Shown one piece after another: positions 1 through 12,380 of a stretch of DNA of 64,000 nt (its first letter is position 1; each line of letters starts with the position of its first letter). The stretch is from Tetranychus cinnabarinus. Its lineage: Eukaryota > Arthropoda > Arachnida > Trombidiformes > Tetranychidae. The position numbers and the translations under genes are program-made. The notes below the pieces were generated by a model that was not told where the DNA came from, made no database searches, and saw only the letters and a list, made by a program, of their open reading frames with translations. The DNA lies in assembly GCA_022266195.1 (NCBI GenBank), contig WHVY01000005.1:3844001-3908000 (forward strand), in the 5' to 3' direction.

Positions 1-3000
1 TAAAGTGTTCAGCATCTTCTTTAATAGCATTTTTACCATTCTTTTCAATTAAGTATTGTGCACTCTTAGCTTGCTTTATTAGGATTGTAAGAGCATCTCG
101 AAGTCCTCGGCTTCCATATGAAGATTTGTCTTTAATTTTTTGAGCTGCTCTATTCAACTTGGATAACGAATCCTGAACTTCTTTCAGCTGATTATGATAA
201 CCATCCAATATGATGCCAATATCTGCCAGCTCTGCACTATAACTTATTTGTGATGTCGGTAATTTTTTGGCCTCTGCCTTAAGCTCAATTGAAACATTAT
301 GCAAATCCAAGGGGGTAATCTTTTGATACATTAAGTTTGAAAAAGATGAAAAATTGAGGTCATCTAGATTGCTGTCTTTTAACCTTTCCAGTAAAGAGGT
401 GGCTTTGTGTGTGAGTATGACAATTGAAGATGGGTCAAAGTTAACATTATCAAGAAGACGCCTTAATCGAGCTTCAATCTTGTATCTGCCCTTAAATTCA
501 AGTACATTACTTAAATTAAAACCAGCGATAATCTTATTATTGGGCAATTGGATGGAATTGTATTTATTTGGTTGTAAAACATTGTATAAGCTGGAATTTT
601 GATGACAACGTGCGATAACATCAGCAATGTTGGGTTTAATTCCTCTGATCAAAGCAACTTGATCAATCGATTTACTAATTGTTCCATCGTCTAGTTTTTT
701 CTGTAAAATAGCCATCAATTGACGGGTTTGTGGTTCTTCAGGATGTTCAAGATAATAACAGCCAACTCTATCAACTACCGATCCAGTAATGAAAAAAATT
801 ATAGTAGCTAGCATTAAAATGGCAAAAAGTAGGAAAACATGACAGATTCCAAAACGGAAAGGACAAGCGGTGGGAGGTTTAACCCGACGGCTACGATATT
901 CATGGTAAGTGGGTTGTTTTTTACAGACACCGCATAGTAAACCAATTGAATAGGCCAACATAATGGTGAAAACAAGTGTTGTTCCTCCAAGACAGCCAAG
1001 ATTACGATAAACATCATATTTAATGAGAAACTGTGAGCCAACATCAATATTGTGTTTACCATTTTCAATATCTTCATCTGGCAGGTTAAGAAGATTGTTA
1101 ATGTCATCGGCAGTGGAAGACAAATCGCGTCCCACTAAACGAATCTGCTTCTTAATTTCAGGTATTGTACCATTGACGGCTTGTTGAATTTCAAAGCTAA
1201 TACGGTCAAAAGAGCTTTTCCCTTTAAGTACTTCATTTACAATTCCAGCTTTGAGAAGTTGTGAGATATTTGATATAACCGGAGACAAATCAGGAAGATT
1301 ATTCAATTTAGCTGAGATTTGGAATCGCGATAATTTATTTCTGTACTTTTGCTCCAACTCAATGCAAATGGGATCACGACAGTTTTTCAGCACATTTTCA
1401 AGACTCTGTAATTGAACAAAAGAAGGTAAAGTTAGAAAGAGATGAAAAAAAGAAGAAAAGACAGAAAACTTGTTGAACTACTGTACATGATCAATTGAAG
1501 GTAAAGAAAGAAGAGTCCAAATTACAGTTATAATGACTTAAGGCACAACTCATTAACTGATTATTCTGAGTGCTATCATTAACTACCATCAAGATGATCG
1601 TCAAAACAACATCATCCGCAAAGATCAGATCAGGTCAGAAAAGAGGTAAAACGAGAATAATTCATTTGAAGGAAAAAAAACCTATCCTTTTCAAGAACAA
1701 CTATTAACAGCTTTAATTGCCATTGACTATTAGCAGAAAACTGTTTTTGTAAATTATAACTCTTTATCTGATTGAGGTTTGATTTGTTTTTTTCTGTTAC
1801 TTTTAAGTTCAATATAATAAAGTTATATATCAGACAGTAGTTATAATCTTAATTGATCCTGATTGTTTATTGTCAAGTTGAGTAACGAGAAATAATGGTT
1901 AACTAATGACGAGTGTCAATCAATAGGTTTCAATAAATTGATGATTATTGATATGAAAGAACATTGAATTGGTAAAAAATCACAGTTAACATTGAGGTCA
2001 CTGAATTTTGTATAAATCAATGTGGAAATCGGAAGTTTGATTAGCTTTGTGTAGGTTGTTATTATAAATGATTGGATAAAATAGTCATTAAAATTGAATT
2101 TTGGAAGGAAACAATGAAATTAACAAAAAAGACAATTGGCTAATAAAATGACAGTCAAATGATCATGTTCAGTTTAATCAGATAAATTGATTGCAATTAA
2201 CTTCTTACTTTTCGCTTGTTTTCCAATCCAACAGCAATTCGTTGAACATCATTCTTGAAAACCGCCATATGATCAGACAGTTCCGTTAAATCGCGATGAA
2301 TGTCATCCAATTCTGAAAGTAAAAGATGAATAAAAAAATTTTATTGCCAAAAGTAATTGATATCGATCATAATTAAAGAAAGTCTTGATTGTGAATGAAA
2401 TTGATGAGAAGGAGATGAAAAGAAAATAAATTAAATTGAAAATTGATAGAGCAAGATTCAAGGATAAATTTAGCTTTTTCAAGAAATCGTTTTTAAAATT
2501 ATTGATTTGATTCATTTTTTCATTCACATTTGAAGTCAAGCTAAAGGTAAATGTCATCATTCAAGCTTGATAGTTGCAATTATTTAAAGGGTTAAACATT
2601 GATTTTCAACTGTTTATGTGTAGAGAGAGTGAAAAGTTGACAAACATTTAAAAAGGTCAATGGATTAATCTGGACTATGAATGGCTGTATAAAGTTAGAT
2701 GAAAAGTAACAGTATAATGGATACAAGAATCACGCGTTTAAGATTACGATTGTTTCAATTAAAGACATTTGATTATTTGATTTCACTGTTCAATCAATAG
2801 CAAGTCTCAATATCAAGCTATCAATTTTCTCGCTGCCAATGCTAAAAACAAACTTGAAAACCTTTTTTCAATGCTTTCATTTATTATTGCATTGATCTGA
2901 GTTGAGGCCAGGAACAAGGCCAGGAACAAGGCCAGGATTCTGAAACCTCTGAACTCTAATAGGAAATCAACATACCAAATTAATGGTCAAACTGAGATGT

Positions 3001-6000
3001 GAAATGAATTATTGGCAATTCATTGATTGAAAAGAATGATTTATTGTTGCAAGACAATAAAAAAGGTGAAGAGAAATTTTTTCAAACTTAACAACTCTTT
3101 CTTCCTCCATGCTTCACACAATGGAATAAAAGTTCAACAGATTATTTGGAAGATAAAAGTTGATGAAGAAAAGTGTAAAATTGAATAGCACTTGGTGAAC
3201 AAGCAACTTGAGTCTATGTTGGCAGATAATTATGAAAGACTGTTCAGTGAAGGGCTAAAGATTGGCTAAAAGAGAAGCAGAAATGAATTGAACGCCCAGG
3301 CAAATGAAAAGGTTGATAATGAGCTCAACAAGGGGTTTGATAGAGCTAGAGGCGCACCCAAGTACCAGGTTCAACTGTATTTGCATGAAAAGTGCTGTTC
3401 ATCACCATGAAAAAAATAAACATTGTTTTCCATAACCCATTATTATTGTAATAAACAGAGTTATAAATTACTTCATGAAATAGACGAGCATTTTTCACTT
3501 GTAAGCTATTTAAATCAATTAAAGCTTGAGGTTTACATTGGTTTAGTTTCCTCTGAAAATTGAACACAAGAGTTCAGCCATCAATGATAAACAAATCTTA
3601 GATAAATAAATAGACGATAGATTTTGGATGAAAGATTAATTGTTGTTATTTGTATTTGATTTTGTGAGATGATTATGTCAATCAATTGAAGAGCATTTCT
3701 GTTTATTTTGACGGTAATGCAGCTTAATTCAAGATGAATAGACTCGATCATTTATTACAATTATCAATATCCAAGTTAATTGTGATTGAATGACATAAAA
3801 TGCTCTCAAGATTTGGTTAAACCTAATAAGTTGATTAAATAGACAACAGATGACTCTTGACTACCTTTAAATTGTGATTTGAATCAACAATCTTTTTTTC
3901 ACATTCATTTATTGTCAACAAAAGATTCAGTGAACCATTCAGATTTTAAAATGTTCACACCAACATCATGATTGTTAGTTTAAAACATATGAGAATCAAG
4001 GAGAATAGTTGACTCATTCATTCAGTCTTTTCAGGGTCAGAATTTTAAATCTAAAGACAACCTTGCAGGATAGACATTCAAAATTCAAGAAGATCAAAAT
4101 AGTCAATTGATAATCAATCATGTTAATCACAAAGATTTTTACAGTCAAAGGACTCCAACCATTCGTTTAGGAATAAAACAGAGTTTGTTTTGAAAGATAT
4201 TTAGCTAATGATTAAAATTCATCCAATGATTAGCTATTAGCTGAAAAATAAAGACTTCAAAAACGCAGTTTGAGTTGAAATTGGTGAAACAGGAAACTGA
4301 TGTTAATTTGGTGGAAGTGTAAATTGAAATTAATAATTTTTATTGCTAATCAGTTTCAACAGCAATTTTAAACAAGCAACTCTGAGTCTAGTAACAGATT
4401 CAGTAATTATGTGAAATAAACACAGAAATGACTGATTGATTGTAAGCCTTGATTATCGTGGAAACAAGGAAATCTTGGAAAAGGATGAAATTTTGAAACA
4501 AACATTATTTTTTACAAAAAAATTGTAGGAAGAGGAAGAAAAATGGTGAAAATATAAAAATCAATAGATAACATTTCATGTAAGCACAATTAAAAGTGAA
4601 ATTGAAAAGATTGTAAAAATTGTCAGATGAAAAGATACATTTACAATGAGCAAACACGATGAACAAAGTATGAATTCAGAGTCAGGCCATTGAAAGGTTA
4701 AGAAAGTCAATTAAGGTGTAAAGCCGTTTGACATGAAAAGAGGACAAACGAGACAAAAGGATGGTCAGAATGTTTTGTAGAAAATATTTCCATGCAAACG
4801 ACATGAGAATTTTTTAGAGGCGAAAAAAGCATGATGAGTTAAATAGAAGGAAGGAAATTTAGAGAAATTATTAAGAGGAAAAACAAACGATCCAGTAAAA
4901 GACATTATGATAAGCATTGAAAAAAGCATATTCAACGCAAGGTTCCTTTAAAGCTACAAGTAATTCAAGAAATGAAAGGTTTATGCAAGAAAGAAATTAT
5001 TTTGCATAAGTTTGACCGGAAGTTTTCGTGCGGAACGAAAAAAAATCAAGATTAATTTTAAGAGGTTACTCAGATCATTATTTGTAATAACATTTTTTTC
5101 GGATTGGACAATGAATTAATCTTTGAAACTCATGCATTAACAGGTCGACTATCATTTGAAGGTAACTCTTTTTTTGACCGAAATTGGGTTTTCAAGAAAC
5201 ATGACATTGGATGGTGCAAAAGGATGAAGGAGGGAATCAAGGATGAATTTATTCAAGTGATGAATTTTCAACGGTTCTAGAGATTGATGATAATCCTGTT
5301 GAGAAGAAGCTTCTTATCTTGCAAAAAAGCAAGAAAGTACAAAGTAACCATTTTGTTACATAGTTGACAGATTGACAAGAAGTGCTGGTGAGTTAGTTTC
5401 TTGGTGTAAGTTACAATTGAACTTGAAGAAGGTGGAGGAGGAAAAGCAAGATGATAATGATGATGATTAAATAGAGGAATCTGAAACCAGAAAGCCTGAC
5501 AGTTGAGTCAACAATCAAGAACCAGTGTAACAACTTGAGAAAATATGAGTAGAGAAAAAAATGAATGCACGAAATTGAAATAAGAAACAATGAAAACTAC
5601 ATTTCAACGCTTTCTTAATTTAGTCAGATGAAGAGGACAGAGACACAGAAAGATCAAGTAAAGATGTGAACCAAATTTTTTTACCTTCAATAGTTTTTTC
5701 AGATCATTTAGGTTATTCATTGGAAACACTAGTGGGTCAGAAGTGACTAATTGGATCAAGTTTCAGGACATTCAGAACTAAATCAATTAATCAGAAAATC
5801 AAGCTTAATTCAATTTATTTCTAGTTTTTTTTACTTGTTCTTCACCACTAAATCAAGTCAGATTGTCACAGAAATTATTTTTGATTTCAAATATCTAATT
5901 TAGATATTAAAGAAATTGAAAGAAAAGGTAGAAACACCAAAAATAGATAGAACGACACCAAAATTCAGATTTCAGGGCTGAGTTTAGTTGGTCATTTTAG

Positions 6001-9000
6001 TCGGCATTGATTTGGTTCAATCATTTATCATTGCAAGGATTTGATTTTTCTTGAAAGTCTTTTACAGTTTGTGAAAAGTTGTTTTACTCAAATTGCTCAA
6101 CAGTTGTTTTCATGAAACAGCCAAAACTCAGAACAATTGATAAACTCAATTAACAGCAAATTGAACAGGTTGCCAATGCCTACAATTATTGAACTGTAGG
6201 TAACAAAGATGAGTTCAACCTGAGTTTCGTGCAAATAAAAACAATCAATTGAAAGTTATTGCAGATAAAATATTACAGCAACTTTTTGTTGATAAAATAG
6301 ACTGAAAATAATGTAACTGCAACAATTAAGAGTAAAAAGTAGTTCAAAATTAACAGAAAGGGAACATCGTTGTTCAATAGAAAGCTGAGGATAAATTATG
6401 GGTCAACATTCAATTGCATCAAGTTTTCATCTCTAAATTTCCTGACTTAAAAAATGATCATTTGTTCATTATTTGAATGGTGAAAAAATGTCAACAATTA
6501 AAGCGGTAAAACCAAATTTTAAATGATTCATTTTTCTTCATCAAATGAATGAACAAAAAGCCTTTTGCATTTGATGACAATTAAGTACATCTTTATGACG
6601 TTCATTACAACCTAATGAAGAGACTGAAAAGAGCAACAAAAAATGAATTATCAAGTTTACATAAAAACGACTAATCAAAAGAGATTAATCCAGATTAATG
6701 TTTGACTACAATTGCAAATGAAGATTTGAATTGAAGAGCAAATAAATCAAGGTGATTTGATGAGCTCATTGATTGGAAATTGATTGGAACAAAATGTAAG
6801 GCTGAACTGAAAAAGTCGCAATCATTTGAAATATATGCAAACAAGGAAAAGATTGGAGAAAAATTATGGAAATGTTTCCCTCATGAGTAATAATCTAAGT
6901 TCAATATTGATTCAGATGGAACCTTGGTTTACAGTTGATGATCAACTAACCGAGTAACTAATGGACAAGAGTTAAATATCCATTTGTATTATTAAACATT
7001 TTTGCACAATAAATAATATTAAAAATCCTTTTGGTACACAAGTCATTATAAATATTATTTTTTGGACCATTCTGGTGACTGTGTCAATAAAAAGGTAATA
7101 ATGGGAGGTAAATTGAGGTGAAAGAAAGCGATTCAAATTTAAGTATAAAATATGATTTTCCAATGAGAAATTTGAATCAGTTCAATTTGAAAGTCTGATC
7201 AGACTGATAGTGACTTTGGACAATTTTAAGTGCAAAGTTGATTATAACACAGTTTCAATTGGATTATTGATGACAATCTAAACAAGTTTAATTTTGTTCT
7301 GTTGTTAAATTAATTTTGAAAAAATGACTCTCAACGTATATGGAACCATTGGTTTAATTGTGATTACTCTAGCCTTATATGCAGTTACCGTTGAAGGTAA
7401 TTGTATGGCAGGAATGAGTAAAATGAATCCAATCAAGAAAGCTGGTGGAATTACATACAAAGACATGTGTGGTATGTAAATTAATAATTAATAAATGCAA
7501 CAACTGATCATCTTATTTTGTTCAAAGGTAATTGTAAGTTGAAGGTAAATCAAGCTGATATCAAGGCTGCAATTGAAAAAGGAGGTAAACCATTGTTGGA
7601 TAAAATAGCAAGCTTGTTGGATTGTAAAGAGGTTTGTGAAAATTATTTTTTTAGTGAAAAGGTTATTTGTTTCTAATTGTGATTTAATTATCTAGAAAAC
7701 CGAATTGTCTGAAGGATTGCTATCAATTTTCGCGACTTGTTTGGCTAAATTGCAAGATGGTAAACCAATGTGTGAAAAAAACACCTTCGATGACTTTAGC
7801 CAATGTGCTCAAGACGAAGCAAAGGCCAAGGATATCATGAGAAAAGCAATGGCTTGTTGTAATAACCCTGGATTCGTCGAAATATACAAAATCGTAGAAT
7901 GCCTCATTCTTGAAACAACGGTAAGTTCATGATAAATCAGGGTTAAAATTATCGATGGCCAACTATCAATGGTTACAAAATTTGAACCAATTTAGTTAAG
8001 AAACTAACAAAAGCTTTCAATGCTTTGAATCAACTTCAATTGCAATCCTTTTCAACTTTTAAATTAGCATTGATAAATGGTTAAGCAATTTGATATTTTA
8101 ACCTTCAAATGTGTATTTACACGTAAAATTGAGTTGAATTTGGAATTGAAATTCTTGCTTCAATCATCTATATTTGATTTTTTGTAATTCTGGTTTTACT
8201 CTTCAACAGGGTGGAATGAAGTTGCAAAATTTGATTGGCGATAAAACAATGGGGGAATGGAATAAGGCTAAACTCAAGTGTGAAGCTGCAATTAGTGGCC
8301 ATAAGGAGTTACACGCTCTCTTGTTGGATTACTTTAAAAATTGTGGTTAAACGTTTTCGGAAATAATCTCTCAATAGGTTCAATATAGATTCGATGAAAA
8401 GTGCTAAAATAAATCGAACTATTTTTCAATGGAAAAAACTTAAGGTGCAACATTTTCTCAGAAATTTGATAGGTAAATAATTTGATATCAGGTATTGAGT
8501 TTAATTGAAAATAAGTGATTCAACGGAAAGGTTACCAAATAATTGTGACAGAGGTAATTTAATCGAATCAAATTGTATAAACTTTGATAGATAATAAATT
8601 ATTTATGGACAATTGAAAAGCGAACGAAAAGCAATCAATGATAATGTAATTGTTCTGGATACAGATGATCTTATAAGGCAAACAGAATGAAAACACATGA
8701 AATTAGCTTTTTATCATAAACTTTTGTTGCTACTTTTTCACCTAAAATAGACAACTAATAATGAAGCTTTATAACAATTTTGTTTGATTAGTAATTTAAG
8801 TTGGAAGATAAACAGTTAGTAACAAAAGATATACTCATCAAAATGAATTGTCATTTGAAAAAAAGTTGACGGAAACTGTTCCTGAAAATATAATAACAGA
8901 AGGTTTTGAAGAGGGGAAAGAATGAAACAGAAAATGTGTTTTTTCATATTTCATGATAGAAATGGTTGCTTTTGAATTTAAATATACAATCCTGAAGTCA

Positions 9001-10760
9001 ACAACCAAGAAAACAAAAACCAGAAGTAAAAAGTTGCCTGGGAACAAGTTAATTATTTAAAGTTTAAGAAGAAACTGTAAATTGAGAAGGTAATCTTAAA
9101 TCATCCATGAACCAGGGTAATCAAATTTACTTAAATTAAAAGCAATAAGAGATAATGATGAAAGAAGAAAAGGGTGGAAAGTAAATAAACATGCATAAAT
9201 GAATGAGACTATCCATGAACTTGAGAATCAAATGTGAATGAAAAAGCAAAAATTGTTTCAAAGTTGGGTACAAGTTTGATCAATTTGAACGTGATTATCA
9301 ATAATCTGGTATAATTTAAGAGTCTGGTTGACTGTAATAAAAACGTGTTATGAATTGATGAAAATTAAAGCAACAATTTGGGTGTAAATAAAAATTGCTT
9401 TGAATTGTGTGAAAAGGATCAGTTTAACTCACTTGAAACAATAGCGGTCAAGTTTTCCAATGAGATGGCCTTTGTGTGTTGAGCTAAGCGATTTTTAACA
9501 ATTATACCACTTCTATCTAGACTATTGTCCAATTCTTGTTCAAGTTGGCGAAAATTTGTTCGTAGAAGAGTGTTGACTTCAAATTGTGTCTTATTCAAGT
9601 ACAATTTAATGTCATCCAAACTTTGGTTGAGTGTTCGGGGTAATTGGTTAACACCGTTGTGAACATATTCGTTTGTAACAAAGGCGCAGATCACAAAAAA
9701 AGATACCAACAAAAGGATTATGAAAAGTGTAATACTACAGATTGATCTTGAACATGAATCTAATCCTTTCTCAATCTTATACTTGGGTTTCTTTTTCTTT
9801 GCTTGATGACCTGGAGAACCAGCGCTCGATGAAGATGAGGTGATATACAGAACTGGGTCTCGGTTGTGAGTGTGTTTGGCACGTTGATTGCTTGATGATA
9901 TCTTACAGCAACAGCAGCATAGTAAAAAACCTAGTAATGGCACAATGATAGACAAACATATTGCTATGGTCGAGGTGAGTATTATACCCCAAAAATGAGT
10001 GAAGAGCTGAAAAAGAAGAAAAATAAATGAAATTAGAATATGGTCAGCATAGGTAAGAATTAAGTGCAAGTAAAAGGTGTACTTGAATGTTACAGTTTGA
10101 AAACAATTGATGCATCACTTGAGCAAACACCTCTTTGATTTGAATGATAAAAATTTCATGATTGTTCAATGATCAATCGAAATCATTATATTAAACCTTT
10201 TTGTTTACGGTCAAGGTCAATAATGATTATTAAGAGTATAGTGAATAAGTGTGCTATTAAGACAATCATGAGTGACCAATATCTAACGATGGCTGATGTA
10301 AGACTGATGTAATCTCAACGGGTAATAAAAAGGTACACACATCAAGAGATAATCAATTGTTTGCCAAAATGTTGTTTACTTAATTGCTTCTCACCTTTAA
10401 CTGGTTCTCCTTAACATGTTCCACAGGATTATCAAAAAGTTCCTCTTTAATGAACCCTGGAGGCATTCCTGGTGGCTGAATCCAATTCATTAACAATTGC
10501 GTTAAAAGATATAGATGTTCCATTCCTTTAGCATGGAAACCAATGGAATTGTCAAACCACCATTTTGCTTGAGATACTTCAAATTTGGGCGAAATGAAAT
10601 TGATATGAAGCCATGGTTGATCTAGATTGTCCTCCTCTGCTGACTTATCATCACTTGACCCAATAGAATCAATTTCATCACTCAACTCACGGCTAACGCT
10701 ATATTTTATGACTGTTGTGCCAATTAAAAACCAAATCGTTAAACTAACGAGAGGATTCAT
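1..10760 (-). CDS. Prominin (CD133-like) pentaspan membrane glycoprotein, 3' end beyond window
   Basis: Prominins are five-pass glycoproteins of plasma-membrane protrusions that bind cholesterol. Four exons join in phase: 10760-10395 (ATG at 10760, hydrophobic signal peptide), 10006-9433, 2312-2209 and 1405 to the left edge. About 816 residues are visible, against about 865 in human PROM1. TM1 lies near residues 128-156 and ends in a run of five cysteines. TM2 is near 210-232 after a Lys-rich loop. A large N-glycosylated extracellular loop follows, then TM3 near 482-506 and TM4 near 535-560, then the second loop. TM5 and the cytoplasmic tail lie left of position 1. Loop spacing and the Cys pattern (NCRDPIC, DRVGCYYL) match the family. 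The 7.1 kb intron 2313-9432 holds another gene on the opposite strand. I am confident of the family; splice borders are hand-made. Confidence 0.85.
2313..7323. other. Prominin intron, left of the nested gene: no further exon seen
   Basis: AT-rich intron sequence, purine-biased on the plus strand. Short open frames here lack splice-site support and protein-like composition. The only ordered structure I noticed is a short 12 bp tandem repeat near 2905-2936. The exons on either side (2312-2209 and 10006-9433) join in phase, so no extra prominin exon is needed. Confidence 0.6.
2905..2936. repeat. Short tandem repeat, 12 bp unit (AGGCCAGGAACA), about 2.7 copies
   Basis: The unit AGGCCAGGAACA recurs without change and then breaks off. 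It is more GC-rich than the surrounding intron. No function is implied. Confidence 0.7.
7324..8350 (+). CDS. Small secreted cysteine-rich protein, family unrecognised, nested in a prominin intron
   Basis: Four exons with canonical borders keep one frame: 7324-7471, 7528-7631, 7696-7920 and 8210-8350 (TAA). The product is 205 residues. Residues 1-25 form a signal peptide with a hydrophobic core (GLIVITLALYAV) and cleavage likely near VEG-NC. The mature chain has 12 cysteines (27, 49, 52, 82, 99, 110, 121, 138, 139, 153, 183, 204), an even number fitting six disulfides. It is rich in Lys, Ala and Leu, suggesting a helical fold; there is no membrane segment after the signal. The introns are 56, 64 and 289 bp. 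I do not recognise the family. Small secreted helical Cys-rich proteins occur in arthropod saliva, venom and haemolymph, but nothing here fixes a role. The start is the first ATG of the signal-peptide frame. Confidence 0.8.
8408..8413 (+). terminator. Polyadenylation signal AATAAA of the nested secreted-protein gene
   Basis: AATAAA lies 58 bases after the stop codon at 8348-8350, a normal spacing for an animal 3' UTR. It shows that the nested gene has its own end inside the prominin intron. Confidence 0.5.
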
Positions 10761-12380
10761 TATTTTTGTAACAGGAAGTGGCTTGAAACTTCAATAGATA
10801 TCATTAATAAATAGAGGAAAAAAGGATAAACAGTATGGAAAAGAAAAGACTTTAAATCTTTTCTAGATGAGCAACTTGTGTGTTAGATGACGATAGATGA
10901 AACCAAAGTAAACAATAACTGATAAACACCAAAGTATGGTTAATCACATAATGGAATGATGGAATTAATTACAAGTTATGGTAAAGCAAAGGTTAATCCA
11001 CTGATAATGAAGCCAGAAAAATGGAGATACAAGGAGTCAGGTCAGGGCCCTGGAATGGTGGTTAACAGATATTTACACATTTAAGATGAACACATCCTCA
11101 CACTTTGGTGGCCCATAAAATTATGCTACTAGTTTAAAGAAAGAAATGACCAATTAATTGATTGACATAACGTTATCCATAATGATAGATACATAGATTA
11201 ATGAGTAAACACATTTTAAAACATAACATACCTAAAATGAATACAATTAAAGGAAGAAGTGAGAGAGGAAAAATTAAAGTACAATGATCTTTTACTGAAA
11301 GCAACAAAAAGCTTTAGTTAAACCCAGATGGGTTGAGCAAGATAACTGGATACCTTGCCATCTAGTGCGCTTTTAATGTACTAACAACGAAAAGGCTGAA
11401 TCAATTGTAACTATCAGTTGTTCATTTGGTTAATATTGTTCAATTAAGTTAATTTTCCATTTTTATACATAAGTAAACATTTAAATGATTGAGTAAAAGT
11501 TACTTTATTTCCATCTTTTCTTATAATAATAAGATTTAAATAACTTGATCATTTCATGCTTTGTATTGTTTCATTCAACATTGATCTTGATTTTCCATCA
11601 CTGAATTAAACTCTTTTAAATCGTGTTTAAACAAATTCACTTTTGTTTCATCTCAATTCACTATATCGGGATTTCATGACCGTGACAAAAGTTTATTTTA
11701 TACGCTTACTTTTACCATCCATGTTATCAGTTACGCCAAAAGTGTTTTATTGTAATACTATTTTTCAATTCGTTTGCAAATGATACTTTAATTACTTGCC
11801 AATCTTTCAAAATTAAAGCTAATAATTAGTTAATAGTCAAGTTTAAAGGATGAACTGAGACAGTCAATTTGATACTCTTGTTTGTGAGACTGGGAAACAA
11901 AGAGTCGGATAATTTTTCCAATTTTCAAATGATGAATGTTTATAGGTATTGATGTTATTGATGTTCATTGTTTATTAAGTTATAATTTGTGTGTAACCTT
12001 GAATAGATGGGTATTGTGTTTATGCATACAACATAATCTAAATGATTTGATTTGGATATTTAGTGTAGTCCAAGTCAAAATAAATTTACAAGCAGACCAT
12101 TTGCATAAAATGAGGTACAAAGGGTTGGTATTGTTAATGAAAATGAAGATAAACATGGTGACCAGTTGATACATTTTTGCGATTTGTCCGTCTCGATGTT
12201 AGTTAATATTCCATACATTATCTTTCCATTAAAACCAATTGTTGAAGTTAGTTCAGTCTAGACATTAAAACATTGCCTCTTGTTTTCGTATTTGTCGTTC
12301 ATCATTATTTCAGTCAGTATTACAGCAGATCCTTCAATACTCGACGGAAAGTTTATGAAATAAATAATTATACAATTTAA
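10761..12380. other. Intergenic region between prominin start and TMEM185 end
   Basis: This 1.6 kb stretch must include the prominin promoter (next to 10760) and the TMEM185 3' UTR (next to 12380). Overlapping open frames near 11936-12174 on both strands are low-complexity and lack splice support. I see no gene here. Confidence 0.5.

Noticed and set aside
814..1107. Minus-strand open frame of 97 codons
   Set aside because: It is an alternative frame of the prominin exon. The true frame gives TM3-TM4 with conserved Cys and continues to the left edge.
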